From Chryseobacterium sp. (GTDB taxonomy: Bacteria > Bacteroidota > Bacteroidia > Flavobacteriales > Weeksellaceae), in NCBI RefSeq assembly GCF_008831505.1, contig NZ_CP044507.1, positions 1,922,001 through 1,986,000 of the forward strand: a DNA stretch of 64,000 nucleotides, in the 5' to 3' direction. Shown here piece by piece: positions 7,893 through 15,952 of this stretch (position 1 is its first letter; every line of letters begins with the position of its first letter). A program made the translations under genes and the position numbers. The notes under the pieces are model-generated. The model made no database searches, was not told where the DNA came from, and saw nothing but the letters and a program-made list of their open reading frames with translations.

Positions 7893-8732
7893 TTAGTTAA
7901 TGCGGTCCGGCCAGATATCGGGTCTTTCTCCACTAAACCCTTGTGGCTGCATATTTGTAACAGCGGACATTTCATCCCTTGAAAGTTCAAAATCAAAAAT
8001 GTCTATATTCTCTTTGATACGCTGCGGTCGTGAAGATTTTGGAAGCGGCAGAAGACCTTGCTGAACGGTCCACCTTAAAATGATCTGGGATACAGTTTTG
8101 CCATGTTTCCCTGCAATTTCATTTAACAATGGATGATCATGAAACCGTCCTCTTGCCAGTGGCGACCACGCCTGAAGCGCAATATTCTGGCTTTGACAAT
8201 AATCCACTACCGTAGTTTGCTGGTAACCGGGATGATACTCAATCTGGTTCACAGTCGGTGGCACTTTGGCGGTATTTAACAATTCTTCCAGATGTTCCGG
8301 CCAGAAATTACTGACACCGATGGATCGGATAAGTCCCTCATACTGCAGCTCTTCCATTGCACGCCAGGTTTCAGCATTTACTTTTACCCAGTCTTTATAG
8401 TTTTTTGAATTCGCAGGCCAGTGAATCAGGTAAAGATCAAGATACTCCAGTGACAACCGTTTCAAAGTATTTCTAAAAGCCTTTCTGGTGGCATCATAAC
8501 CCAGGTCGGTACGCCAAACTTTTGCCGTGATATAAAGATGCTGCCTGGGCACTCTGGTCCGCTTTACCGCCTCTCCCACTTCCTTTTCATTTCCATATAT
8601 GGAAGCGCTATCTATAAGTCTGTAGCCGGATTCAATAGCAGCTTGAACTGACATTAGCGTATCTTCAGTTTTATAGGTTCCAAAACCGATCAGCGGTAAT
8701 GAATATCCGTCATTCAAAATTATGTTTTCCAT
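7893..8732 (-). CDS. Aldo/keto reductase
   Basis: 279 residues, typical for bacterial AKRs similar to 2,5-diketo-D-gluconate or methylglyoxal reductases. Family motifs are GFGTYKTED at the N-terminus, RLIDSASIYGNE with the catalytic Asp and Tyr, TAKVW with the catalytic Lys and LIHWP with the active-site His. The NADPH-binding part near the C-terminus is LPLPKSSRPQRIKENIDIFDF. It is a cytosolic carbonyl reductase with a broad or unknown substrate. Four bases separate its start from the end of the frameshifted small gene upstream. Confidence 0.95.
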   Translation of the reverse strand: MENIILNDGYSLPLIGFGTYKTEDTLMSVQAAIESGYRLIDSASIYGNEKEVGEAVKRTRVPRQHLYITAKVWRTDLGYDATRKAFRNTLKRLSLEYLDLYLIHWPANSKNYKDWVKVNAETWRAMEELQYEGLIRSIGVSNFWPEHLEELLNTAKVPPTVNQIEYHPGYQQTTVVDYCQSQNIALQAWSPLARGRFHDHPLLNEIAGKHGKTVSQIILRWTVQQGLLPLPKSSRPQRIKENIDIFDFELSRDEMSAVTNMQPQGFSGERPDIWPDRIN

Positions 8733-8736
8733 AAAA

Positions 8737-8966
8737 TCAAAAACCCATTATGACTACCCGAATCTGTTCCGGTGCCCCGCTGGCCGTTGTAATCCGAACC
8801 GAATTCTCGTCTACAATGGTTATTCCGCTGTTCAGTTCGTTGCCGGTAGCCGGATTACACAGAGCGACAATAATATCGGTGGTTCCCAGTTATGATTAAT
8901 GGTCGTGCTCTCCCCCGGTATGGTGGCACACATACCACGTGGCGTTCTAATTTCTGAATTATCCAT
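8737..8966 (-). pseudogene. Small gene broken by a one-base frameshift
   Basis: Reading from the ATG at 8966 gives MDNSEIRTPRGMCATIPGES and then TTINHNW before the frame is lost and stops soon after. In the next frame the sequence continues sensibly as TTDIIVALCNPATGNELNSG, ITIVDENSVRITTASG and APEQIRVVIMGF, up to a stop at 8737-8739. The switch falls at a three-base G run (minus strand, 8885-8887). With four Gs the gene would read through as about 76 residues: INHNWGTTDIIVAL. The tightly packed position between two operon genes also supports a real ancestral gene. A true mutation or a sequencing error in the G run would both explain it. Function unknown. Confidence 0.75.
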
Positions 8967-8974
8967 AGTCCAGG

Positions 8975-10477
8975 TTATAGTTGTTTCAAATTTTCCTGAG
9001 CAGGAATTGTTAAGACTGTACCATCAGTTCCGAAGCGTGATCCGTGACACGGACAGTCCCAACTCTTTTCCGTTTTGTTAAACTTCACCACACAACCCAT
9101 GTGCGGACAATGTGCATCAAGAAGGGTAAGAGCACCCAGTTCATCACGGTAGGCAGCTACTTTCTTACCGTTATAATCTATTATATGGCCATCCCCTTTC
9201 TCAATGCTATCCAGTTCGGCTTTTTTATCGCTGCTGAACTGATCTTTGATAAGGTGGAATACAGCATCCACGTTTTCCTTAACAAATTCCTTCGCACTTG
9301 CTGCGATTTCAATGCGGGATGGCGAAACAATATCCGCGAGTTCATTTTCTTTCTCCATGACCAAGTCAGCGAGAATGTTACCCGCCAGCGTTCCCCAGGT
9401 CATACCATTTCCATTATAACCGGTGGCCACATATTCATGGTCGGTGCCCGGCATCTTCCCTATATAGGGCAACCCGTCCGAGGGTGCATAAAATTGAGAT
9501 GACCAGGTTTTGGAAATCTCGGTTACCCGGAAGTGCTCTTTGGTATACGCAATAAGATCTTCCATAGGTTTTTGAGTATCGGCTTCATGTCCTGTCTTGT
9601 GGTCGAAACCTCCGACAATCAAATAGAAATCATGCCCGATTTTGTGATACCGCATATAATGATAAGGATCATAAAGATCAGCCGCCTGGGCAAAAGATGA
9701 CACCTCATAAGGCAGTTTAGCTGCAAGTGCATAGCTTCTGTATGGTGCACAAAGTGCATTGAAGCGGTTAATTCCGGGTGGTATATGTGTAGCCCAAACC
9801 AAATCCGCAGCTGTAAAGGTTCCTGCATTGGTCAGCACCTTTACGGAGCCGTCCTCCGCAGTGTGTTGACTGACGTGAACACCGGTAAGTAACGTACCTC
9901 CCATTCCCTCAAAAACCTTTGCAAGCCCGGCGATATATTTTAACGGGTGAAACTGTGCCTGCCCTTTAATTTCAAGCGCTTTCCGGAAAGACACACTGAA
10001 CGGAATCTCATCTACTTCACTGGTTGGGATTTCTAAGGCATCATGCGCTTTAGCAATCTGATCCAGCTGACGGTCCTGTTTTTTTTCGGCACTGAAAAGA
10101 TAGAAACTGCACTCCTCATATTCGCACTCAATACCGAACCGGTCAATGTTTTCTTTTATAGTTGCGGATACACGGCCGGCATTATCTGCCACAGTCTGGG
10201 CACGGGCTTCACCAAATTTGCTGATGATACGGTCATAGGATTCATCCAGGAAATTATTGATATGTGCCGTGGTGCCACCCGTAGTTCCGAAGCCAATATT
10301 ATGCTGCTCAAGTACCAGGCAGTTTTTGCCCCGCTGCTGAAGTTCGGTTGCCAGCGTTAGTCCGGTGATTCCGGCACCAACAATCACAACATCATAATGA
10401 TTATTTTCTGCAGGTGAATTTTCGTGGATGTAGAGCCCATTCACCCAAAGGCTTTCGTTATGACCGTCTCTTTTCAT
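8975..10477 (-). CDS. FAD-dependent oxidoreductase with C-terminal Rieske domain
   Basis: 500 residues. Residues about 28-400 form a DAO-type FAD fold: VVIVGAGITGLTLATEL binds the ADP part of FAD, and GYNGNGMTWGTLAG near residue 360 is the C-terminal FAD motif. The last 90 residues form a Rieske [2Fe-2S] domain with CPHMGC and CPCHGS supplying the two Cys and two His ligands. This fusion is common in stress-related oxidoreductases of environmental bacteria. It has no signal peptide. It is first in the operon with the broken gene, aldo/keto reductase and SDR, and is divergent from the CinA-like gene 84 bases away. Substrate unknown. Confidence 0.93.
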   Translation of the reverse strand: MKRDGHNESLWVNGLYIHENSPAENNHYDVVIVGAGITGLTLATELQQRGKNCLVLEQHNIGFGTTGGTTAHINNFLDESYDRIISKFGEARAQTVADNAGRVSATIKENIDRFGIECEYEECSFYLFSAEKKQDRQLDQIAKAHDALEIPTSEVDEIPFSVSFRKALEIKGQAQFHPLKYIAGLAKVFEGMGGTLLTGVHVSQHTAEDGSVKVLTNAGTFTAADLVWATHIPPGINRFNALCAPYRSYALAAKLPYEVSSFAQAADLYDPYHYMRYHKIGHDFYLIVGGFDHKTGHEADTQKPMEDLIAYTKEHFRVTEISKTWSSQFYAPSDGLPYIGKMPGTDHEYVATGYNGNGMTWGTLAGNILADLVMEKENELADIVSPSRIEIAASAKEFVKENVDAVFHLIKDQFSSDKKAELDSIEKGDGHIIDYNGKKVAAYRDELGALTLLDAHCPHMGCVVKFNKTEKSWDCPCHGSRFGTDGTVLTIPAQENLKQL

Positions 10478-10561
10478 TTGGAATTATATTTGTTTTTGAC
10501 TTTCGCAATCGCATGCAGCGAAACCAGCCATTTCCGTTAAAACTTATTATTTGCTTTTCGT

Positions 10562-11062
10562 ATGGAAAACGACCTCTTTGACAACAAGAATCTTGCCCAA
10601 CTTGCTGATCATATGTTAAAAAACAAGTTAACACTGGCAGTAGCAGAAAGCTGTACCGCAGGTCTTATCCAGAATGTTATTTCGCAGGCAGACAATGCCA
10701 TGGGATTTTTTCAGGGCGGTATCACAGCCTACAACAGCGCTCAGAAAGCGATACATCTGCAGGTTAATCCAATAGCTGCTGAGGCATGTAACGCCGTTTC
10801 CAAAGAGATAGCAGAGCAGATGGCGCTCGCGGTGGCGTCCGGATTCAATGCAGAACTGGGTGCAGCCATTACCGGCTACGCACGCACAGTACCGGAAGAA
10901 GGCATTGATTCATGTTTTGCCTATATCGCCATTGCAACCCGTGGGAAGGTGGTGCTCTCCAAAAAAATTACGGGTAAGTCCGGGGAAGATCTGGCAGAAA
11001 ATCAAAAAATATATACTAAAAAGATGCTTGATCATTTATATTCAGTAGTTAGAAAGGGATAA
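10562..11062 (+). CDS. CinA C-terminal domain protein (PncC-like nicotinamide-nucleotide amidohydrolase)
   Basis: 166 residues, the size of stand-alone CinA C-terminal domain proteins such as PncC. The motif VAESCTAGLI near residue 30 carries the expected active-site serine, followed by GGITAYNSAQK and ITGYA. PncC deamidates NMN to nicotinate mononucleotide in NAD salvage. The family's usual GITGxAGP sequence reads here as ITGYARTVPEEG, which is slightly divergent. It is cytosolic. No N-terminal CinA/MoaB domain is present, so it is a naturally short form rather than a truncation. Confidence 0.88.
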   Translation: MENDLFDNKNLAQLADHMLKNKLTLAVAESCTAGLIQNVISQADNAMGFFQGGITAYNSAQKAIHLQVNPIAAEACNAVSKEIAEQMALAVASGFNAELGAAITGYARTVPEEGIDSCFAYIAIATRGKVVLSKKITGKSGEDLAENQKIYTKKMLDHLYSVVRKG

Positions 11063-11093
11063 ATTAACCGGATAATTCAAACTGCTTTTTCTT

Positions 11094-11101
11094 TACATTT
11101 G
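11094..11101 (+). promoter_or_regulatory. Predicted promoter of the MBL-fold hydrolase gene
   Basis: TACATTTG matches TAnnTTTG. It overlaps the TTG at 11099 that would otherwise be an upstream start, so translation must begin downstream, at 11123 or 11126. Confidence 0.55.
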
Positions 11102-11125
11102 TGCCTTAGCGCCAAGTTCAATATG

Positions 11126-11890
11126 ATGACACTGAAATTTTTAGGCACGGGCACCTCGCAGGGTGTCCCGGTAATCGGATGCACCTGCGCGGTTTGCCGT
11201 TCGGCCAACCCAAAAGATTCGCGTTTCCGGTCCTCGGCCATGATCACCACGGAAAGCGGTGGGAAAATACTGATAGACTGCGGTCCCGACTTCAGACAGC
11301 AGATGTTGCAAAATAACGAAGATCACCTGGATGCCATCCTGCTTACGCATGAACACAATGACCATGTGATTGGCCTGGACGATGTACGTCCCCTCATCTT
11401 CAAAAGCCGGAAGAACATGCCGCTTTTTTGCCAGTCACGTGTGGGGAAGGAAGTGAAGACGAGGTTTCCCTATGCTTTTGCTGAAATAAAATATCCTGGC
11501 GCACCCTCTTTTGACCTGCATGAAATTGACGCTGATTTTCATTTATTTGATACCAACATCACGACCGTCCAGGTACTGCATCATGAGCTCGAGATTCTGG
11601 GATTTAAGATGAAGAATCTTGCCTACATTACAGACGCCAGCTTTATCAGCCCGGAGGAAAAAGTAAAACTCACCGGGCTGGATTACCTTATCCTAAACTG
11701 CATCCGTAAAACGCACGCTCATCCTGCCCATTTCATACTGGAAGACATCATAGACCTCTACGCCGAACTGAGGCCGCGGAAACTGTACCTGACGCACATC
11801 AGCCATATGTTTGGACTGCATGAGATTGAAGAAGCGTCGTTGCCCGAAGGTATCAGTTTAGCTTATGATGGTTTGGTATTGGAATTTTAA
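11126..11890 (+). CDS. PhnP-like MBL-fold metallo-hydrolase
   Basis: About 254 residues of the metallo-beta-lactamase fold. Zinc ligands are visible in LTHEHNDHVIGLDD (HxHxDH), and further His residues in LHHELEI and THISHMF. The N-terminus FLGTGTSQGVPVIGC with C-x-C-x2-C spacing resembles the PhnP/RNase Z-like phosphodiesterase group. It probably cleaves a cyclic or linear phosphodiester in the cytoplasm; substrate unknown. The start at 11126 (or the adjacent ATG at 11123) is chosen because a promoter element covers the upstream TTG at 11099 and the domain begins right at MTLKFLG. No phn genes are nearby. Confidence 0.9.
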   Translation: MTLKFLGTGTSQGVPVIGCTCAVCRSANPKDSRFRSSAMITTESGGKILIDCGPDFRQQMLQNNEDHLDAILLTHEHNDHVIGLDDVRPLIFKSRKNMPLFCQSRVGKEVKTRFPYAFAEIKYPGAPSFDLHEIDADFHLFDTNITTVQVLHHELEILGFKMKNLAYITDASFISPEEKVKLTGLDYLILNCIRKTHAHPAHFILEDIIDLYAELRPRKLYLTHISHMFGLHEIEEASLPEGISLAYDGLVLEF

Positions 11891-11955
11891 AACAAAATGC
11901 TGCTATTATATTTTAAGAATTTAATTTTTATCCTATATTTGCACACCCAATTGAT

Positions 11956-12037
11956 GCCCAGCTGGCGGAATTGGTAGACGCGCTAGACTCAAACTCTAGT
12001 ACCGCAAGGTGTGCCGGTTCGATTCCGGCGCTGGGTA
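11956..12037 (+). tRNA. tRNA-Leu, anticodon CAA
   Basis: A cloverleaf can be drawn. The acceptor stem is gcccagc / gctgggt with a G-U pair at the end. The anticodon stem ctaga / tctag holds the loop ctcaaac, giving anticodon CAA for UUG codons. A long variable arm (taccgcaaggtgt) is typical of class II tRNA-Leu, and the T loop is ggttcgattcc. CCA is not encoded. A terminator hairpin follows immediately. Confidence 0.95.
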
Positions 12038-12038
12038 C

Positions 12039-12071
12039 AAAAAAGCAATCTGTTTTCAGGTTGCTTTTTTT
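12039..12071 (+). terminator. Terminator after tRNA-Leu
   Basis: The stem aaaaaagcaa / ttgctttttt encloses a short loop and ends in a run of T, directly after the tRNA. The A-rich 5' arm means it could also work in the other direction. Confidence 0.85.
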
Positions 12072-12072
12072 A

Positions 12073-12334
12073 TGTCTCATCCTGATAGAACTTTCGCCTC
12101 AATAACACTGGTTGAATTCTACTCTTAATTTCAATTATTCTCATAATAGTGATATTTATTGATAATTATTAAAACTTTTAGCTGATTTTGCTCATGATGA
12201 CATTCGTCATGTTTATTAATTATACATTATTTGCAATAATATGTTAGCATAATAATTTAAACAGCTAAACAAATTCATCAATTACAAAATCAAAGCACAC
12301 TATTATTAACATAATAGTAATTTATTAAGACTAT
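12073..12334. other. AT-rich intergenic region, no gene seen
   Basis: About 260 bases of very AT-rich sequence with no coding frame. It holds short direct repeats of aataatt type and a small inverted repeat, atgac/gtcat, near 12197-12212. Together with the CRP/FNR-like box and promoter just downstream it forms a long upstream region for the YceI gene. Confidence 0.6.
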
Positions 12335-12348
12335 TTGACATAAATCAT
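12335..12348 (+). promoter_or_regulatory. Possible CRP/FNR-type operator
   Basis: TTGACATAAATCAT matches the TTGAT-N4-ATCAA consensus at 8 of 10 defined positions. It is centred about 65 bases upstream of the predicted start site of the YceI gene, a usual place for class I activation. The match is imperfect and the region is AT-rich, so chance is a real alternative. Confidence 0.3.
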
Positions 12349-12368
12349 GTAAAATTAAGGGTGATACA

Positions 12369-12400
12369 TTGTTAAATTAAAAATACTCCTTTTACATTTG
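12369..12400 (+). promoter_or_regulatory. Promoter of the YceI-porin genes
   Basis: TTG at 12369-12371 and TACATTTG at 12393-12400 are separated by 21 bases, a good match to the Bacteroidetes -33/-7 promoter. Transcription would start near 12405. An unusually good Shine-Dalgarno-like aaaggagg lies at 12413-12420, but 24 bases from the ATG, too far for normal use. Confidence 0.7.
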
Positions 12401-12444
12401 TATAAGAAATTCAAAGGAGGAAATAACAATTTAATATAGAAATC

Positions 12445-12975
12445 ATGAGAAATTCAGCAACATTCAAGATTCTTGTCCTGGCCTTCGGACTTTTCACAGG
12501 TTTAGCAAACGCGCAGGCCATAACAGGAAAAAGTACTAAAGTTAGTGTAGACGGAACCTCACCTATGCATGACTGGACGATGACTTCAAATGCAGCTACC
12601 TTTAGCGGAACAGTAAGCGGAACTGCGATCACCAACGTAAAGTTTGTGATGCCCGCAAAAAATCTGAAAAGTACAAAAGGGAAGATGATGGACAATAAGG
12701 CATACAACGCCCTGCAGGCAGCCAAACATCCCAATATTACTTTCACTGCCACATCGATGAATATCGGTAAGGGAACCGTAACCGGCAAGATGACCATTGC
12801 AGGGGTAACCAAGAATGCATCAATTCCTGTAACAGTGGTTAAGAATGGTGCTTCTTACAGCATTACTGGTACCGAAAAAATGAACCTGTCCGATTTTGGA
12901 ATGGAAAGACCCGGGTTTATGGGAGTAAAAACCGGCGATGCAATTACAGTAACTGTAAACATCACTGCCAACTAA
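12445..12975 (+). CDS. YceI-family periplasmic lipid-binding protein
   Basis: 176 residues with a signal peptide (hydrophobic residues 8-22, cut near ANA-QA). The mature part is a YceI lipocalin-like beta-barrel, with KVSVDGTSPMHDWTM at its start and YNALQAAKHPNITFT and IPVTVVKNG further on. YceI proteins bind isoprenoid-type lipids in the periplasm. It is the first gene of a probable two-gene unit with the porin 30 bases downstream. A long AT-rich region with a good promoter and a possible CRP/FNR box lies upstream. A second YceI gene lies just past the porin. Confidence 0.93.
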   Translation: MRNSATFKILVLAFGLFTGLANAQAITGKSTKVSVDGTSPMHDWTMTSNAATFSGTVSGTAITNVKFVMPAKNLKSTKGKMMDNKAYNALQAAKHPNITFTATSMNIGKGTVTGKMTIAGVTKNASIPVTVVKNGASYSITGTEKMNLSDFGMERPGFMGVKTGDAITVTVNITAN

Positions 12976-13005
12976 TCAATTAATAAACATTAAAATACCA
13001 AAGAA

Positions 13006-14340
13006 ATGAGAACTTCAGTTTTAAAAACATCAGTATTGGCTTTACTCATGTCAAGCGGAGCGTTATTCGCTCAGGAAGATACCAACACCTCAATGCGTGA
13101 TTATCTGGCACCGGAAAAAGCTCAGCGTAACGTATTTGAAGACCCAAAAGGAGTTTCACCGGCCTATGATGGCGTGAAGGTTTCTGTAGGCGGCGATTTT
13201 GCACTTCAGTTCCAGTCTCTGGACCACAGCACTAAAGCACCCTCATTGGGTAATGTGGGTACCACAGCGGTTCCGAATACACTTCAGGTGATGGGAAGCG
13301 ACTTCAACCTGCCAACAGCCAACCTGGATATCAATGCTTATTTGGGAAAAGGGATTAAAATGCATCTTAGAACCTACCTTTCTGCAAGGCACCATAACGA
13401 AGCCTGGGTAAAAGGCGGATACCTGCAGGTGGATGATCTGGATTTTATCTCCGAAGGTTTTGCGGCGAACATTATGAAGCATGCTCGTGTTAAAGTAGGT
13501 ATGGACGAGATAAACTACGGTGATTATCATTTCAGAAGGACGGATAATGCCGAAGCCATCAACAACCCGTTCATAGGGAACTTCATTATGGACAATTTCT
13601 CTACCGAAGCATTTGGTGAAGGTTACCTTTTCTATGACAACTTCATCGGTATGCTTGGTGTATCCAACGGCAAACTGAACCAAACGGCTGTAAAAGGAAC
13701 CAATTATAACTCACCGTCAGTCTATGCGAAGATTGGATGGGACAAGCAAATCAATACAGACCTGCGCGTAAGGCTTACAGGATCCTTCATCCAGACAAAC
13801 GGACTGAGCACAGGAGGCTACCTTTACAGTTCAGACCGAGCAGGATCCAGATACTATTACGTCCTCCTTACCCAAAACGACCTTATGGGAACCAATAATT
13901 ACGCAACAGGACGCTTCAACCCCGGTTTCAAGAAAATGAAAGCGGTACAGGTGAACCCCTTCGTAAAATACCAGGGCCTTGAGTTCTTCGGCGCTTACGA
14001 ATATGTAACCGGCAACAAAGCAAGTGGTATGAATATGAGACCTACTGACGGCGACTATACCCAACTGGCGGCGGAGTTACTTTACAGATTTGGCGGGAAA
14101 GAACAATTCTACGTAGGTGGACGTTATAACACCATCAGCGGTAAAGACGACGAGGTTTCCGACGAAAGAAAGATTGACAGGTTCAACCTGGGTGCAGGCT
14201 ACTTTATGACCAAGAACATTCTGGCAAAAGTGGAATATGTACAGCAAAATTACAACGACAGCCCGGTTTGGGGTGCAACAAGCGCTCTTAGAGGCGGCGA
14301 ATTCAAAGGAATGATGGTTGAAGCAACCATTGGTTTCTAA
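13006..14340 (+). CDS. Outer-membrane beta-barrel (porin-like) protein
   Basis: 444 residues with a signal peptide ending near ALFAQED (residue 23). The rest alternates short polar turns with amphipathic strands (for example VKVSVGGDFALQFQSL and IKMHLRTYLSARHH). The protein ends in an aromatic residue (MMVEATIGF), a common sign of outer-membrane barrels. It resembles the large-barrel porin group often seen in Bacteroidetes, but I cannot name the substrate. There is no TonB box or plug. It is 30 bases after a YceI gene and is closed by a clear terminator. Its pairing with two YceI genes suggests transport or envelope stress linked to a hydrophobic compound, which is inference. Confidence 0.85.
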   Translation: MRTSVLKTSVLALLMSSGALFAQEDTNTSMRDYLAPEKAQRNVFEDPKGVSPAYDGVKVSVGGDFALQFQSLDHSTKAPSLGNVGTTAVPNTLQVMGSDFNLPTANLDINAYLGKGIKMHLRTYLSARHHNEAWVKGGYLQVDDLDFISEGFAANIMKHARVKVGMDEINYGDYHFRRTDNAEAINNPFIGNFIMDNFSTEAFGEGYLFYDNFIGMLGVSNGKLNQTAVKGTNYNSPSVYAKIGWDKQINTDLRVRLTGSFIQTNGLSTGGYLYSSDRAGSRYYYVLLTQNDLMGTNNYATGRFNPGFKKMKAVQVNPFVKYQGLEFFGAYEYVTGNKASGMNMRPTDGDYTQLAAELLYRFGGKEQFYVGGRYNTISGKDDEVSDERKIDRFNLGAGYFMTKNILAKVEYVQQNYNDSPVWGATSALRGGEFKGMMVEATIGF

Positions 14341-14360
14341 TATTAAATTCAATTTCAGTG

Positions 14361-14386
14361 AAGGGACATTAATTTGTCCCTTTTTT
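14361..14386 (+). terminator. Terminator after the porin gene
   Basis: The stem agggac / gtccct with loop attaattt is followed by six T. It lies 20 bases past the porin stop and separates it from the second YceI gene. Confidence 0.85.
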
Positions 14387-14400
14387 ATACCTTTAAAGTG

Positions 14401-14901
14401 ATGAAAAATACGGTAATCCTTATTCTGCTCCTGATTTACAGCCTGGTACCGGCTCAGGAAAACACGGTGGAAATCCTGGGAAAGACCAACGTGAACACTT
14501 TTAAATGTACCAATTCCAACATTGCCAAACCGGCTGGCAGTTTCAGCTCAGAGGCGCGGCTTCCGGTACTGCAGCTGAAGGTACAGGACTTTGACTGCAG
14601 GAATAAGATGATGACCAACGACTTCCGTAAAATTTTAAATGCCGAGCAGCATCCGCATTTTACCGTACGGTTTATTGAATTCAAAAAAAACGCAAACAGT
14701 TACTACAGTGCCATTGTGGAAGTGAAGATCCTGAACAGGAAACGCTTTTATACTGTATCTTTCTTCGAGAACAAGAATATGCTGACAGGCAATGAAACGG
14801 TACGTTTCAGCGATTTTGGAATCGTACCGCCTACCAAAATGGGTGGCACCATCGTTGTGAAGGATCATTTGGAACTGACTATGAGATTAAAAAATCTATA
14901 G
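14401..14901 (+). CDS. Second YceI-family protein
   Basis: About 166 residues from the ATG at 14401, which directly opens a signal peptide (MKNTVILILLLIYSLVPAQ). An upstream TTG in frame at 14374 lies in the terminator stem and is unlikely to be used. The mature part shows YceI features: VEILGKTNVNTFKC, MTNDFRKILNAEQHPHFTV and the C-terminal FSDFGIVPPTKMGGTIVV. It is more divergent than the first YceI protein and lies behind the porin terminator, so its expression relies on read-through or a promoter I could not define. Confidence 0.88.
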   Translation: MKNTVILILLLIYSLVPAQENTVEILGKTNVNTFKCTNSNIAKPAGSFSSEARLPVLQLKVQDFDCRNKMMTNDFRKILNAEQHPHFTVRFIEFKKNANSYYSAIVEVKILNRKRFYTVSFFENKNMLTGNETVRFSDFGIVPPTKMGGTIVVKDHLELTMRLKNL

Positions 14902-14927
14902 TACTTGATTTGCTTCCCGGCCTGGTT

Positions 14928-15605
14928 TCATTCATAATGGTAGAAGATACCGAAATCTGAAGCCGTCCACAAGGCCGCCTTTTGTCCGGCAATTTTAAGC
15001 CCTCTGTTGGTCCAGGTATTACAGGTATCCAGAAAACTGTAACTTCCTTTTGCATCGTAGAAAGCATCATTACTGCCATAAACCGCATCGGTCCTGATGA
15101 GAATCGGTTTTCCGTTTGGGTCACGGTCAAATTTATTTTGGATAAAACCAACAAGCTTCCTGTACTGCGTTTCTGTAAGCAGGATTCGCTTACAATCCTT
15201 CCCTACCACCATTTTGTTATAGAAAGTACAGTGCATAGCCGATTCGCTGAGCCAAAACGCTGCCTTCAGCGCGGTTGAAACCTTCAGTTCAGCCCAGGTG
15301 GGTGTATCCAGATAAAAACCTTTGTCGCCCCAGCCCACGGACAGGTATTTAAAGTTGCCGGAACCTGCTTTAGTATCACGAACAGGTATTTCAGTGCGCC
15401 AGTCCATATATTGGTTGGTCACCGGTACCACTATATCGGTATGTACTCCGTTAGTCAGCAGGAATACCTCCACTGTCTTTGGTTCGGACACATCATCGGC
15501 AGCCACAGGAATCAGAGGCAGGGTTAGAGCCAGAACGACATACAAAAGCACAACTGCGACAATGGAGCCGATTATTTTAAGTGCGGTGAATAAGATTTTT
15601 TTCAT
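14928..15605 (-). CDS. TIGR02117/DUF2459 family protein
   Basis: 225 residues with one N-terminal membrane segment (about residues 10-33), then a periplasmic domain. The pieces VEVFLLTNGVHTDIVVPV, LSVGWGDKGFYLDTPTW and CNTWTNRGLK match the family I know as TIGR02117 (DUF2459), originally noticed near urease genes in some bacteria. The conserved His, Cys and Asn residues could form a hydrolase or peptidase-like site, but no function is established to my knowledge. No urease genes are nearby. It is convergent with the second YceI gene (26 bases). Confidence 0.85.
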   Translation of the reverse strand: MKKILFTALKIIGSIVAVVLLYVVLALTLPLIPVAADDVSEPKTVEVFLLTNGVHTDIVVPVTNQYMDWRTEIPVRDTKAGSGNFKYLSVGWGDKGFYLDTPTWAELKVSTALKAAFWLSESAMHCTFYNKMVVGKDCKRILLTETQYRKLVGFIQNKFDRDPNGKPILIRTDAVYGSNDAFYDAKGSYSFLDTCNTWTNRGLKIAGQKAALWTASDFGIFYHYE

Positions 15606-15630
15606 AGTTTGGACTGTTAGTGTAAAGAGT

Positions 15631-15952
15631 CAAGATTTCAGATTTCAGACATCAGACATCAGACATCAGACATCTGAATGTGTTTCAATAACAATTCAGC
15701 AATTTAACAAAATTTACGTCTTTACGGTCTTTAGGTCCGTAACCAATAGCCAAGATTTCAGATTTCAGATTTCAGACTTTGTAATAATTTACCAATCTAA
15801 GGCTTTTCAGAGTAGAGAAAAGAGAGGAAAGAACAAAGAACAAAGAGAAAAGAATAATGATTAAGAAGCCGGCTACTCTTGTAAATTCCTAACTTTCTAA
15901 CCATCTAACCTTCTAACTTCCAAACCTCCTAACCTTCTAACCTCCTTACCTT
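15631..15952. repeat. Degenerate modular repeat region A
   Basis: No gene is seen. The region is made of short repeated words: tcagatttcag and (acatcag)n at 15631-15675, cagatttcagatttcag near 15755-15775, aacaaagaacaaagag near 15830-15848, and a run of ctaaccttctaac units from about 15888 to 15958. The last module runs up to, and slightly into, the end of queG. The same words recur in the gene-free regions near 25, 29 and 51 kb. Confidence 0.85.

Noticed and set aside
14374-14400. N-terminal extension of the second YceI protein
   Set aside because: The TTG start lies in the terminator hairpin of the porin gene, and the ATG at 14401 begins a normal signal peptide.
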